Positions 9,069 to 18,608 of a stretch of 64,000 bases of DNA are shown in pieces. The translations under genes were made by a program, and so were the position numbers. The DNA lies in NCBI RefSeq assembly GCF_034111725.1, contig NZ_JAWUWR010000047.1:1-64000 (forward strand), written 5' to 3'. Position 1 is the stretch's first letter, and every line of letters begins with the position of its first letter. Under the pieces are notes generated by a model. That model had not been told where the DNA came from, made no database searches, and saw nothing but the letters and a program-made list of their open reading frames with translations. This stretch comes from Thalassolituus sp034111725. GTDB lineage: Bacteria > Pseudomonadota > Gammaproteobacteria > Pseudomonadales > Oceanobacteraceae.

Positions 9069-9503
9069 ATGTCTGTTCAAACGAATCCCTTTGGTAGCGA
9101 TATCACTACTGATGACATAGTAGATACCCTCAGTTTTTTCGACGACTGGGAAGAGCGCTATAAATACATCATCGACTTGGGTAAACAGCTACCTGCGATG
9201 AACGATGAAAAGAAAACAGAAGAATTTTTACTGCGCGGTTGCCAAAGCCAAGTATGGATCGACTATGAAGTAAACGGCTCAACCATGAATATTGAAGCCG
9301 ACTCAGATGCCCACATAGTCCGAGGCTTACTCGGCGTTGTGCTTGCAGCCTACAACAACAAAACTCCGGCTGAAATCCTTGCCTTTGATATTGATGCTTA
9401 CTTCGACAGCATCGATTTAATCAAACACTTAAGCCCCACTCGCGGCAACGGTATTCGGGCGATGGTGCAGAAACTTAAAGATGCAGCTCAACAGACTGGC
9501 TAG
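9069..9503 (+). CDS. sufE: SufE/CsdE-family sulfur acceptor
   Basis: Accepts persulfide sulfur from a cysteine desulfurase for Fe-S cluster assembly. The SufE fold covers the 144 residues; the acceptor Cys58 sits in the conserved RGCQSQVW loop, and SPTRGNGIRAM is the usual C-terminal block. It lies 12 bp after dapC. In pseudomonads csdA is a near neighbour of such genes; no desulfurase is present here. CsdE is as likely a name as SufE. Confidence 0.88.
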   Translation: MSVQTNPFGSDITTDDIVDTLSFFDDWEERYKYIIDLGKQLPAMNDEKKTEEFLLRGCQSQVWIDYEVNGSTMNIEADSDAHIVRGLLGVVLAAYNNKTPAEILAFDIDAYFDSIDLIKHLSPTRGNGIRAMVQKLKDAAQQTG

Positions 9504-9518
9504 AGTAAAGCACACCCA

Positions 9519-9556
9519 AAAGGCCAGACACGAGACGCTTCGACTCTGGCCTTTAT
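9519..9556 (+). terminator. terminator after sufE
   Basis: Ten-bp inverted repeat AAAGGCCAGA / TCTGGCCTTT (9519-9528 with 9545-9554) with a 16-base loop, ending in TTTAT. It is 16 bp past the sufE stop. Confidence 0.65.
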
Positions 9557-9650
9557 AGAATCATTCCCCGTAACAAAACCTTCACATTCAAACGCATTTT
9601 GCCTGCTGTAATTTCTATCATTGCAATGAATCAGAGGCAGTAACGAAACC

Positions 9651-11264
9651 ATGCGCATCAAACATCGGCTATTCTTAATGGCACTATTGCCCGTTGTATT
9701 AACGGCCATGATCTTCTTTTATGTTTGGCAGCAAATGCCGAGCATCGTCAGCAATGCTACCCAGCTGTTTGACCAACGCATGCAGCCTATCTGGTCACTA
9801 ACAACCGCTAGACGTGGCATTACAACAGGCGTCGTCGATGTCGCTCATAAAAGCCGAGCTCAAATGTTGCTGTGGAGCGACGCTAAAGAACAACTCACTA
9901 GCGCAAGACAACAAATAGAAACAAATTGGAATCAGTATCTATCGAGCCGATTGAGCGCGGACGAACAGGAGGCTATCAATCGCAACTCGGACGCGATGAA
10001 AAAAGCCTTCACTGTTATCACTACACTCGAAGGCTACATCGAAGAACAATCAGCCTATGGTATGGGTAACTATATCGATATGGATATGTACTCCAATCTC
10101 GAACCGGCTATTAGCCTAATCGATCATCTCATCAACCTGCAGTCGGCATTAGCCCAAGCAGGCAAACAGAAAGCGTTCGATGAAACAAACAGCATATTGC
10201 GCGGCATCGCATTGTTCGCTGCTGCTCTCATCGCAGCCATGGTTGGAATGGGTGTGCTTAGTTACCGCCGCATCTTGCATCCTATTCGCTATATTCGAGA
10301 TCGAGTAAGAGCCATAGGCCAATACAAAGATCTAACTCAGCGGATTAATGTACAAACCGATGATGAGCTTGGTGAGCTCGCTCGATCTTTCGACCAACTG
10401 ATTAACAGCGTCAATGACACCCTGATGGGAGCCGCAAATAACAGCGAAAATTTACGTACAACGGCCAACCGCTTGCAGACACTTGCACAAGAAAGCGAAA
10501 GCGTAGCCAAGCAACAAACCTCACTGACAGCATCCGCAGATGAGGCTGTCACTAGCGTCTTAAAAGCAGCCCAAGATGTTCAAAGTGCCACTGTTTCATC
10601 TCAACAAGCAACTAAAGGCGCAACGAAACAAGTCGAGTCTGGACGAATTCAAGTTCAACGCGTATTGGATGCTATTCACACATCCGTCGAGCGTATCGGT
10701 GAAGCGACAAAAGTCGCAGAGAATTTGCTAACCGACGCAGGAAAAATCGGTGATGTACTGCTGGTTATTAACAGTATTGCCGAGCAAACCAACTTACTTG
10801 CATTAAACGCCGCGATCGAAGCCGCTCGGGCAGGAGAACAAGGTAGAGGCTTTGCGGTAGTAGCCGATGAAGTTCGAACACTCGCACGCCGGACAGGTGA
10901 ATCTATTCAAGAGATTCAAGCCATCGTCAATGCGATTCAAGGAGGCGCAAATAGCACCTCAGCAAGCTTAAACAGCGTGAATGAATTAAGCGACGCTATG
11001 GTTCAAACGGCAACCGAGGCCGGAGCTGCTTTACAACAGATTGAGCTGGTCGTTGCCGAGCTCAATACCAAGAGCGAACACATTGCTGTGTTAGCAACCG
11101 CACAACTTAAAAGCAGCGACCAAATTCGTGAACGCTCGCGTAACGTAGCGGAGCATAGCCAAACAAGTCGAGAAAAAGCTGGGGAGACCGGCAACATCAG
11201 CCAAGGTTTAGTACGCTTGGCTGACGACCAATATGCCGCGGTAAAAACGTTTAAACTCAGCTAG
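9651..11264 (+). CDS. methyl-accepting chemotaxis protein
   Basis: Transmembrane chemoreceptor signalling to CheA/CheW. TM1 is at about 7-26, then a periplasmic helical sensor domain (27-184), TM2 at 185-205, HAMP at 206-258 and a long signalling coiled coil. The receptor tip EQTNLLALNAAIEAARAGEQ begins at residue 378 and continues to the VADEVR block. There is no C-terminal CheR-docking pentapeptide. It stands alone with no che genes nearby and runs tail to tail with the cholesterol oxidase gene. The ligand cannot be told. Confidence 0.92.
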   Translation: MRIKHRLFLMALLPVVLTAMIFFYVWQQMPSIVSNATQLFDQRMQPIWSLTTARRGITTGVVDVAHKSRAQMLLWSDAKEQLTSARQQIETNWNQYLSSRLSADEQEAINRNSDAMKKAFTVITTLEGYIEEQSAYGMGNYIDMDMYSNLEPAISLIDHLINLQSALAQAGKQKAFDETNSILRGIALFAAALIAAMVGMGVLSYRRILHPIRYIRDRVRAIGQYKDLTQRINVQTDDELGELARSFDQLINSVNDTLMGAANNSENLRTTANRLQTLAQESESVAKQQTSLTASADEAVTSVLKAAQDVQSATVSSQQATKGATKQVESGRIQVQRVLDAIHTSVERIGEATKVAENLLTDAGKIGDVLLVINSIAEQTNLLALNAAIEAARAGEQGRGFAVVADEVRTLARRTGESIQEIQAIVNAIQGGANSTSASLNSVNELSDAMVQTATEAGAALQQIELVVAELNTKSEHIAVLATAQLKSSDQIRERSRNVAEHSQTSREKAGETGNISQGLVRLADDQYAAVKTFKLS

Positions 11265-11280
11265 TGCGAGATTTGTCCGC

Positions 11281-12963
11281 TCAATCGTTGGCGATGATGT
11301 GCTTAATATTTCGTTCGGCTAGAGCGGTAATCGTAACGTACGGATTAACACCCACGCTCCCCGGAATTAATGAGCCATCAACAACATACAAATTATCATA
11401 GCCCTTCACCCGGCCATAATCGTCGGTTGCCTTACCCAACAAGCAGCCGCCTAACGGGTGGTAGGTAAAGTCATCAGCGTAATATTTATTATCGGCAAAC
11501 AAGCCCGTACGGTATTTCGTTCGATTGGCTTCGTTCATCTTATCGAACAGCCATTTACCGTCGTTATAAGAAGTTGCTGTTTGCGTCGCATCCCAATTTA
11601 AATCAACACTATCCGCAGCAGCATTGTAGGTAAAATATCCGCGTTCTGGGTTTTTAGTAATCGCTAAAAACAAGCTAGTCCAGGTTTCAATACCGGCTGG
11701 AAAAGGAGCGATTTCTGCAAACACCGGATGCTCAGGATCATCCCAGTTATCAATACCCATAACCGGCATTGTTGATTGCGCGACGCCAGTGCCATTCCAA
11801 AAGTGCGTTGAACAAGCAAACATAATATTACCGTTATTGCCCCACCCCTTACCTACCTCAGAATTCAGCAGCGGTAATGTGCCATTATCGCGCGCGCGCA
11901 CCAAAAGCTCAGTCGTACCGAGACAGCCCGCACCTAAAAACAGTTGGTTACAGCTGACCTGTAATGTTTCGACCACGGCACCTGTTACATCAATCGTTTC
12001 GAGCGATAACGAATACACTCCATTGGCGTCTTGTTCTATTTTGGTCACCTTAGTTAGCGTGCGCAGAGTCACGTGACCCGTACCAATAGCTGCAGGAATA
12101 TAGTTTTTATCGAGGCTCTGCTTGCCACCGTTATTACCGTAGATAACCTCACCATCGAGCGCTGACTTAGGTACTTCGCCATAGGCCTCTTGCTGCATAT
12201 ATTCGAAGTTATAGCTGCTAGGGACATTCGCGGTTTTAAAACCGGCATTTTTCGCCGCTTTTTGGGCTACTCGTGTGAACTGATAGTACTTAGATTCGAA
12301 TAGCTCATCCGTCACACTATTCACACCCAACATGCTATTCGCCAGAGGGAAATAGATATCGTACATATCATCGGAAGAGACATTCGGCAAAATAGTCTCG
12401 AAGTAATCACGCCGCGGGGTAACCGCCATACAGCCATTAACTAGCGAACCACCGCCGACACCTCGACCCACATAAACCGACATATTGTCGTAACGCACAC
12501 GATCAAGCACTCCGGGATACTGTTCAATATCGCGATTAATAACATTTAAGCCAAAGAAATTTTCGAGCGGCGCTTCAGTACGATCTTTAAACCACATCGA
12601 ACGCCCGTCAGGGGCTGTCGTTTTGGTGAATATTTTGTCATCTGATGCAGGCTTATCCCACAACATCCCCATCTCAATCATCAGCGTCTCAACCCCGGCT
12701 TCACCCAACCGCAATGCCGAAACCGCACTGCCGTATCCGCTACCGATGACGATTGCCGGATAGTGCGATGCAATAGCATTAGGGCTATCGGGGATAGCCA
12801 ATTCAGGCTTTGAAAACCATCCCGCCTCTGCTTTTTGCGCGGAAAGAAGACTAACAGTTGTTAGACCATAAGCGGAGGCTGTTGTAAGCACTGATAGGCC
12901 GAGAAATTTACGACGCGAGAGAGGACTGCTAGGCATGATGAGATCCATTGTTATTGTTATCAA
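11281..12963 (-). CDS. class I cholesterol oxidase (Tat-exported, GMC family)
   Basis: FAD-dependent 3-beta-hydroxysteroid oxidase and isomerase that turns cholesterol into cholest-4-en-3-one. The mature part follows Streptomyces and Brevibacterium class I enzymes closely: FAD motif GSGYGSAVSALRLGEAG, YVGRGVGGGSLVNG, and the catalytic trio Glu417 (FAEIAP), His502 (YHPLGG) and Asn540 (SVGVNPYVTI), equivalent to Glu361, His447 and Asn485 of the Streptomyces enzyme. The N terminus carries a Tat signal (SRRKFLGLSV) ending in AEA. At 560 residues it is full length. No other steroid gene is in view. The true substrate could be another sterol. Confidence 0.88.
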   Translation of the reverse strand: MITITMDLIMPSSPLSRRKFLGLSVLTTASAYGLTTVSLLSAQKAEAGWFSKPELAIPDSPNAIASHYPAIVIGSGYGSAVSALRLGEAGVETLMIEMGMLWDKPASDDKIFTKTTAPDGRSMWFKDRTEAPLENFFGLNVINRDIEQYPGVLDRVRYDNMSVYVGRGVGGGSLVNGCMAVTPRRDYFETILPNVSSDDMYDIYFPLANSMLGVNSVTDELFESKYYQFTRVAQKAAKNAGFKTANVPSSYNFEYMQQEAYGEVPKSALDGEVIYGNNGGKQSLDKNYIPAAIGTGHVTLRTLTKVTKIEQDANGVYSLSLETIDVTGAVVETLQVSCNQLFLGAGCLGTTELLVRARDNGTLPLLNSEVGKGWGNNGNIMFACSTHFWNGTGVAQSTMPVMGIDNWDDPEHPVFAEIAPFPAGIETWTSLFLAITKNPERGYFTYNAAADSVDLNWDATQTATSYNDGKWLFDKMNEANRTKYRTGLFADNKYYADDFTYHPLGGCLLGKATDDYGRVKGYDNLYVVDGSLIPGSVGVNPYVTITALAERNIKHIIAND

Positions 12964-13071
12964 TGAACGATAACACTGGCTGCTTGCTGCTCACAAATAC
13001 CAGAATGACAATATCAAGCCAGTGTGTAAGCAGTAGAAGCTGGACTGGTGTTACTAGTTTTTAGAATGACG

Positions 13072-14274
13072 TTACATCCCTTGCCCATTCACTAATACGC
13101 GGTCCAATGCGCGTTGGCAGTACGCACCGACCCGAGCAGACATCTGCTGGAATATCCGTGTAATAAAGGCATGGGTAGCATCGGCTTTTTCTAAGATAGG
13201 TTTCATGCCTAACATGGACATCATTTTGCGAAGCAAATTGAGTACTAAGCCGGAGATATCCGTCGCTAAATTGATGCCTTTAAGCAAAATATAAGCAAGA
13301 CGATCCATCAGGGTGAATGTCGCCGAGAAGGCATTCGACATTGCCATGCCTATCGCTTTTAAACATTTTCCGACCACATAGCTAATTGCTTTATCGAGCC
13401 ATTCTAAGTTGGTTACATGGAAACTGACCGAGGCTTTATCATTGAGCCAACGATTTATACCTTGCTCACCAAAATGCTCGTTACGCTTGCCCCTAAGTTC
13501 CGACCAACCTTGCTTGCCGATCGTTTTGAGATACTCAGCCATATCATGCATTTTTATGGCTGGAAACGATCCAGGACTCGGTTGAAAATAATCATAAACC
13601 TCCTCTTTCTCTTGCAGAGGCGCATGTACAAAAGGCCAAAATGGCACACAGGGAACGATGTCAGTGCGATGATAAATCCGGTACATACGTTCATAACTTA
13701 ATGAGTTAGTAAGGCTGGTCGCGAAAGGCGCCATCCCCACCCTTGGAGCACCGAACGTATATAAGTAGGGTTTGAGTCTCGTTTTGGCCTCTAAAAATTC
13801 TGCACACAAGGTGGCCAACCCACCTCCCAAACTATGGCCGATACAGTGAACCGTTGTGATGCCACGGCTGGCAAAATCCGTAATAAATTTCTCTAATTGA
13901 TCACTTATCGACGAGAACGCTTGATTAAAGCCATCATGGACTAATTGCCCACGAGTAGAGCGCGATGTGGCTAGATTGAAATTCGTCAGCCAATCGGCAG
14001 GAAAGGTTTTCTTGGTGCCGCGTAAAATAACAAATGCATGACCTTCGTATGCGCCCTTACCAAAAGCCATCAAGCCAAATGCGGTTGTTGATTTAATAAA
14101 GCCGGGGCCGCCGGTTTTGGCGGAGGTGAATGATTTTTCAGTGATTTCTAGCTCATCTTTGAACGTAGACTTTACAAGTGTATACGCAAGATCAGGAAGT
14201 GGAATATCGACCAAAACGTATATGTTTTTAGCAAATAAAGCAGCCTGAATAGGCTTAACTATTGAGTCATTCAT
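13072..14274 (-). CDS. class 3 lipase family protein, possible toxin or effector
   Basis: Alpha/beta-hydrolase of the fungal-lipase-like class 3 family. The triad can be read as Ser148 in GHSLGG, Asp205 in HRTDIVP and His243 in KMHDMAEY. There is no signal peptide. The C-terminal part (about 270-400) has amphipathic and hydrophobic helices beyond the lipase core. The start overlaps the end of a small exported gene by 8 bp, so the two are translationally coupled. A cytoplasmic lipase paired with an exported small protein resembles type VI lipase effector and immunity pairs, but no VgrG, Hcp or PAAR gene is nearby. A housekeeping lipase remains possible. Confidence 0.8.
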   Translation of the reverse strand: MNDSIVKPIQAALFAKNIYVLVDIPLPDLAYTLVKSTFKDELEITEKSFTSAKTGGPGFIKSTTAFGLMAFGKGAYEGHAFVILRGTKKTFPADWLTNFNLATSRSTRGQLVHDGFNQAFSSISDQLEKFITDFASRGITTVHCIGHSLGGGLATLCAEFLEAKTRLKPYLYTFGAPRVGMAPFATSLTNSLSYERMYRIYHRTDIVPCVPFWPFVHAPLQEKEEVYDYFQPSPGSFPAIKMHDMAEYLKTIGKQGWSELRGKRNEHFGEQGINRWLNDKASVSFHVTNLEWLDKAISYVVGKCLKAIGMAMSNAFSATFTLMDRLAYILLKGINLATDISGLVLNLLRKMMSMLGMKPILEKADATHAFITRIFQQMSARVGAYCQRALDRVLVNGQGM

Positions 14275-14794
14275 TTTCGAATCCCGTCACGATTTTATCC
14301 GCCTCAACACTCCATGTGCATTGCGTTACATAAGCGCCGCCATTTACCCAGATTACATTGTGCTCAATACCTAGCATACAATCGACTTGAAGAGGCTTTC
14401 CTCGCGATTCAGCATTCTCTTCTATCGTGCGCTTCACGCCCTGCCAAACCGGGTACTCCTCGCCTCCATACGTAACAAAAATCTGCTGAGGAATCGAAAA
14501 CTCACCCGGTAAAAACTTGCCTAAAAAGCTTTGATCAAATACCGCGGGTAATTCAAAGTAGCCATTATCATCGGTCATTGTTTCATCGGTGTTATGACCT
14601 GATGAATAAAATTTTTCGACAATACGTTTTACTTGAGCACCTTTAGCGGGCTCGCCATTTAAAGTAATAACGCCGGATATGGCAGAAAATAGACAGACTT
14701 TTTTAGGCTCGAACAACGACATCGACAAAGCTCCTGACGCAGAAAGCGAGAGTGTTAGAAACACAAGCAAGGATGTATAGCGATTATTGATCAT
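14267..14794 (-). CDS. small exported protein, DUF6795-like, partner of the lipase
   Basis: 175 residues with a signal peptide ending about SLSASGALS, so probably periplasmic. The mature part starts SLFEPKKVCLFS and continues SGVITLNGEPAKGAQVKR, a carboxypeptidase-regulatory-like beta-sandwich pattern that I associate with DUF6795. Function is not established. It is the first gene of a two-gene unit with the lipase (8-bp overlap) and might be a periplasmic immunity or chaperone protein for it. Confidence 0.65.
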   Translation of the reverse strand: MINNRYTSLLVFLTLSLSASGALSMSLFEPKKVCLFSAISGVITLNGEPAKGAQVKRIVEKFYSSGHNTDETMTDDNGYFELPAVFDQSFLGKFLPGEFSIPQQIFVTYGGEEYPVWQGVKRTIEENAESRGKPLQVDCMLGIEHNVIWVNGGAYVTQCTWSVEADKIVTGFENE

Positions 14795-15023
14795 CCGTAA
14801 TCCGCTTTATGATTGTTATGTGGAATTCAACGAGTTTGTCAGAGGAGTATCAATACATCAACTTACTTTCTTGCATTATGAAAGTGCCAGTATCGACATT
14901 CAATTAGACTGATTTCGCCGCACCAATTAAAACCTTTAATAATCTAGAATTCTGACTCATTCTATTTTATTAGATCCATCGCATATTAAAACCACATTGT
15001 GAAACTTTAAAATCGCCACCCAT

Positions 15024-15046
15024 AAAAAAACCGCCTTGCGGCGGTT
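15024..15046 (-). terminator. terminator of the epd-pgk-fba operon
   Basis: Stem AACCGCC / GGCGGTT (15029-15035 with 15040-15046), 4-base loop, followed leftward by seven T on the coding strand (A run 15024-15030). It lies about 30 bp past the fba stop. The rest of the gap up to 14795 holds no recognisable gene. Confidence 0.9.
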
Positions 15047-15076
15047 CTTTTATTCAGCTAACAAACGTTGTTTTTA

Positions 15077-16141
15077 TTAAACGATTTTTGCAGCCAGCTC
15101 ACCGCGCTCATAGCGTGCGAACATATCATCTAAAGACAAGGCTTTAATCTTAGACGCATTACCCGCGGTACCGAACGCTTCGTAACGTGCAACACAGATT
15201 TCAGTCATGGCTTTAACCGATGCAGAGAAATACTTACGTGGGTCGAATTCGCTTGGGTTTTCTGCCAAGAAGCGACGAATCGCACCAGTAGATGCCAAAC
15301 GCAAATCGGTATCGATGTTTACTTTACGCACGCCGTACTTGATGCCTTCTACGATTTGCTCAACTGGCACACCGTAAGTCTCTGGGATTTCACCGCCAAA
15401 TTCGTTGATAATCGCCAACCATTCTTGTGGAACAGAAGATGAACCATGCATTACCAAGTGAGTACCAGGAATACGCTGGTGAATCGCTTTAATACGGTCA
15501 ATCGCTAGGATGTCATCTGTCGGTGGACGAGAAAACTTATAAGCGCCGTGAGAAGTGCCACAAGCAATCGCTAACGCATCAACACCCGTTTGCTTAACAA
15601 AGTCAGCTGCTTCTTCAGGGTCTGTCAGCATTTGATCATGGCTTAGTACGCAATCAGCACCAATGCCATCTTCTTCACCGGCTTGGCCAGTTTCTAAAGA
15701 ACCCAAACAGCCCAGCTCGCCTTCAACCGATACGCCGCAAGCGTGCGCCATTTCAACAGTACGCTTAGTCACTTCAACGTTGTATTCATAGGTCGTTGGT
15801 GTTTTACCATCAGTACCTAATGAACCATCCATCATCACTGAGCTAAAGCCCAATTGGATAGAACGCTGACATACCGTCGGCGAAGTACCATGATCTTGGT
15901 GCATACACACTGGGATATGTGGGAACTCTTCGATTGCAGCCAGAATCAGGTGACGCAAGAATGGAGCACCCGCGTATTTGCGAGCACCAGCAGAAGCCTG
16001 AACGATCACCGGAGAATCGGTCTTGTCCGCCGCTTCCATGATGGCTCGCATTTGCTCTAGGTTGTTTACGTTAAATGCTGGTACGCCGTAACCAAATTCG
16101 GCGGCGTGGTCTAGCATCTGACGCATGCTGATAAGTGCCAT
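15077..16141 (-). CDS. fba: fructose-bisphosphate aldolase, class II
   Basis: Zinc enzyme interconverting fructose 1,6-bisphosphate with dihydroxyacetone phosphate and glyceraldehyde 3-phosphate. The 354-residue protein is the CbbA-like class IIA type found in pseudomonads. Zinc-ligand and catalytic blocks are visible: MHQDHGTS, EGELGCLGS, ACGTSHGAYK, VMHGSSSVP and VNIDTDLRLA. It is the last gene of the epd-pgk-fba operon. A hairpin with a T run lies in the 95-bp gap from pgk and may lower read-through. Confidence 0.95.
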   Translation of the reverse strand: MALISMRQMLDHAAEFGYGVPAFNVNNLEQMRAIMEAADKTDSPVIVQASAGARKYAGAPFLRHLILAAIEEFPHIPVCMHQDHGTSPTVCQRSIQLGFSSVMMDGSLGTDGKTPTTYEYNVEVTKRTVEMAHACGVSVEGELGCLGSLETGQAGEEDGIGADCVLSHDQMLTDPEEAADFVKQTGVDALAIACGTSHGAYKFSRPPTDDILAIDRIKAIHQRIPGTHLVMHGSSSVPQEWLAIINEFGGEIPETYGVPVEQIVEGIKYGVRKVNIDTDLRLASTGAIRRFLAENPSEFDPRKYFSASVKAMTEICVARYEAFGTAGNASKIKALSLDDMFARYERGELAAKIV

Positions 16142-16188
16142 GATAGCTCCTCAAATTTTTATCGCCGTTCAGTACGAGCGGCTATTTT

Positions 16189-16216
16189 AAAAAAAGTTTG
16201 GCCGGGATCTCCGGCC
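16189..16216 (-). terminator. intercistronic hairpin between pgk and fba
   Basis: On the coding strand GGCCGG and CCGGCC (16211-16216 with 16200-16205) form a stem, followed by AAAC and seven T. It begins about 20 bp after pgk. It looks like a partial terminator or attenuator that would let fba be expressed at a different level from pgk, or from its own promoter. Confidence 0.55.
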
Positions 16217-16236
16217 TTTTGAATCTTGCTTTACGC

Positions 16237-17400
16237 TTACTTTTTCGCGCGTTCTTCCAGAATCGCCACAGCAGGTAACACTTTGCCTTCTACGAATTCT
16301 AGGAAAGCACCACCACCGGTTGAGATGTAAGAAACCTTATCAGCGATGTCGTATTTATCCACGGCTGCTAGCGTATCACCACCGCCCGCAATTGAGAACG
16401 CATCTGATTCGGCAATGGCTAATGCCAAGGCTTTGGTGCCTTCGCCAAACTGATCGAATTCGAACACGCCTACTGGGCCGTTCCAAATAATGGTTTTAGC
16501 ACCCTTCAACCGCTCGGCAAGCGCTTTGGCTGAATCAGGGCCAATATCGAAGATCATGTCGTCGGCTTCGACATCCGCTGCATTCTTCAACGTCGCCACT
16601 GCGCTTTCCGAAAATTCTTTACCGCACACAACGTCGGTTGGTACTGGGATAGAGACTTTTTCCATCAGCTTTTTAGCCGCAGGAATCAGATCATCTTCAC
16701 ACAAAGATTTACCGACGTTGTTGCCCGCAGCAGCAAGGAAGGTATTGGCGATACCGCCACCAACAATGATTTGATCGCAAATATCAGACAAGCTTTCTAA
16801 TACTTCCAACTTAGTTGAAACCTTAGAACCACCGACGATAGCCACCAACGGACGAGCTGGTTTATCCAACGCTTTGCCCAGTGCTTCCAATTCTGCCGCG
16901 AGCAAAGGGCCAGCACATGCGATTGGTGCAAACTTAGCCACACCATGAGTAGAAGCTTGAGCGCGGTGCGCAGTACCGAAAGCATCCATCACAAAAATAT
17001 CGCACAACGCCGCGTAGGCTTGAGATAACTCGTCGGTGTCTTTCTTCTCGCCGTTGTTAAAGCGCACGTTTTCTAGCAGTACCATTTCGCCAGCGGCCAC
17101 TTCAACGCCTGCGCGGAAGTCGCGGATTACTTTAACGTCACGACCCAACAATTCGCCAAGGTGCGCAGCAACTGGCTTCATGGAGGATTCTTCGTCATAA
17201 ACGCCTTCTTCAGGACGACCGAGGTGAGACATAACAATCACTTTGGCACCGGCAGCTAAAGCATGCTGAATGGTTGGTAAAGATGCACGAATACGCGCAT
17301 CAGAAGTTACTTTGCCATCTTTAACTGGAACGTTAAGGTCTTCGCGAATCAATACGCGCTTGCCAGCCAAATCCAGTTCAGTCATCTTTAAAACAGCCAT
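16237..17400 (-). CDS. pgk: phosphoglycerate kinase
   Basis: Glycolytic and gluconeogenic kinase transferring phosphate between 1,3-bisphosphoglycerate and ADP. Full length at 387 residues. The N-domain signature RVLIREDLNVPVKDGKV is at 14-30, with VMSHLGRP near 56, GGSKVSTKLEVL and the C-terminal nucleotide loop GGGDTLAAVDKY. It is the middle gene of the epd-pgk-fba operon. Confidence 0.97.
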   Translation of the reverse strand: MAVLKMTELDLAGKRVLIREDLNVPVKDGKVTSDARIRASLPTIQHALAAGAKVIVMSHLGRPEEGVYDEESSMKPVAAHLGELLGRDVKVIRDFRAGVEVAAGEMVLLENVRFNNGEKKDTDELSQAYAALCDIFVMDAFGTAHRAQASTHGVAKFAPIACAGPLLAAELEALGKALDKPARPLVAIVGGSKVSTKLEVLESLSDICDQIIVGGGIANTFLAAAGNNVGKSLCEDDLIPAAKKLMEKVSIPVPTDVVCGKEFSESAVATLKNAADVEADDMIFDIGPDSAKALAERLKGAKTIIWNGPVGVFEFDQFGEGTKALALAIAESDAFSIAGGGDTLAAVDKYDIADKVSYISTGGGAFLEFVEGKVLPAVAILEERAKK

Positions 17401-17489
17401 CGTTTATCCTCTGTAACAACTCAGTATCGTCCGCACAATGCCCTCATCAAGAGCACGTTACACGAACACGAATATAGAAATCTTAGCGC

Positions 17490-18497
17490 TTAGCGCAGGC
17501 ACATCGCGGTATCGAGCATACGATTTGCAAAACCCCATTCGTTATCAAACCACACCAGCAATTTCAGCAAATGGCCGCCGCTCACCCGCGTTTGCGTGGC
17601 ATCGACAATGGCTGAACGAGGATCGTGGTTAAAATCGATGGACGCATGGGCTTCACGGGTTAAACCCATAATCGCAGCGAACTCGCCTTCGGCGGCGGAT
17701 TGTAGCAGTTCATTGACCGCTTGTGAGCTGGTCTTTTTGTTCAATTGAAGACTGATATCCAAAGCCGACACATTCACCGTTGGTACGCGCAAATGCAGAC
17801 ACTCGATTTTGCCTGCCAGTTGTGGCATCAAACGCTCAATCCCGAGGGATAAGCCAGTATCGACCGGAATGATACTTTGCACCGCTGAGCGAGTGCGGCG
17901 CAGATCCGAATGATAGGCATCAATTACAGGTTGATCGTTCATGGCCGAGTGAATCGTGGTGGTAACACCTGCTTGAATACCAAATGCCTCATCGAGCAAG
18001 GTAAGAATCGGAATCAGCGCATTGGTAGAACACGACCCGTTGGAAACAATGCGGTCGGCCGGTGTAATCAAGTCGTGGTTAAGACCAAAAATAATGGTGT
18101 TATCAACGGCGCTATCGGCTGGGTTAGAGATAAGTACTTTGCCCGCACCGCGTTCTAAGTGCAGCTCGGCATCTTCGCGTGAACGAATCTGGCCACTGCA
18201 TTCCAGCACCAGATCAACGCCGAGTTCCGCCCAATCTAAATTGCTAGGATCTTGCTGATGACGCACCCGGATTTTATCGCCATTGACCAACAGGTGCTGC
18301 GGATCAGCAATCGTTACCGGGCCATAAAAACGACCGTGAGTGCTGTCGTAGCGCAGCATGTAACTGAGCGATTCAATATCTGCGAGTTCATTAATAGCAA
18401 CCACTTGCAGATCTTCGCGATAACCATTTTCATACAAGGCACGCAAAACGCAGCGCCCGATACGACCAAATCCGTTAATAGCAATGCGCGTGGTCAT
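17490..18497 (-). CDS. epd: erythrose-4-phosphate dehydrogenase
   Basis: GAPDH-family enzyme oxidising erythrose 4-phosphate to 4-phosphoerythronate, the entry to the DXP-dependent pyridoxal phosphate route. Rossmann motif INGFGRIGR at 7-15; catalytic Cys156 in SNGSCSTN. HSAMNDQPVIDAYH and FDNEWGFANRMLDT match Epd better than GapA, and the 335-residue length fits. First gene of epd-pgk-fba. The transketolase gene often found upstream is absent; a methyltransferase gene diverges instead. Confidence 0.88.
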   Translation of the reverse strand: MTTRIAINGFGRIGRCVLRALYENGYREDLQVVAINELADIESLSYMLRYDSTHGRFYGPVTIADPQHLLVNGDKIRVRHQQDPSNLDWAELGVDLVLECSGQIRSREDAELHLERGAGKVLISNPADSAVDNTIIFGLNHDLITPADRIVSNGSCSTNALIPILTLLDEAFGIQAGVTTTIHSAMNDQPVIDAYHSDLRRTRSAVQSIIPVDTGLSLGIERLMPQLAGKIECLHLRVPTVNVSALDISLQLNKKTSSQAVNELLQSAAEGEFAAIMGLTREAHASIDFNHDPRSAIVDATQTRVSGGHLLKLLVWFDNEWGFANRMLDTAMCLR

Positions 18498-18608
18498 AAC
18501 ATCCGAAACCTGAAGATCGTTAGAAAAGTAGTAAGCCCGCTATTGTCGCGGATTTAGACGGCAGAGGCAAAAGCGCTACAATCGTATTCCCCCTAATTAA
18601 GGCCTGTT

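Noticed and set aside
17490..18497. Calling epd a glyceraldehyde-3-phosphate dehydrogenase
   Set aside because: The conserved Cys and fold are common to both, but HSAMNDQPVIDAYH and the epd-pgk-fba order match erythrose-4-phosphate dehydrogenase.
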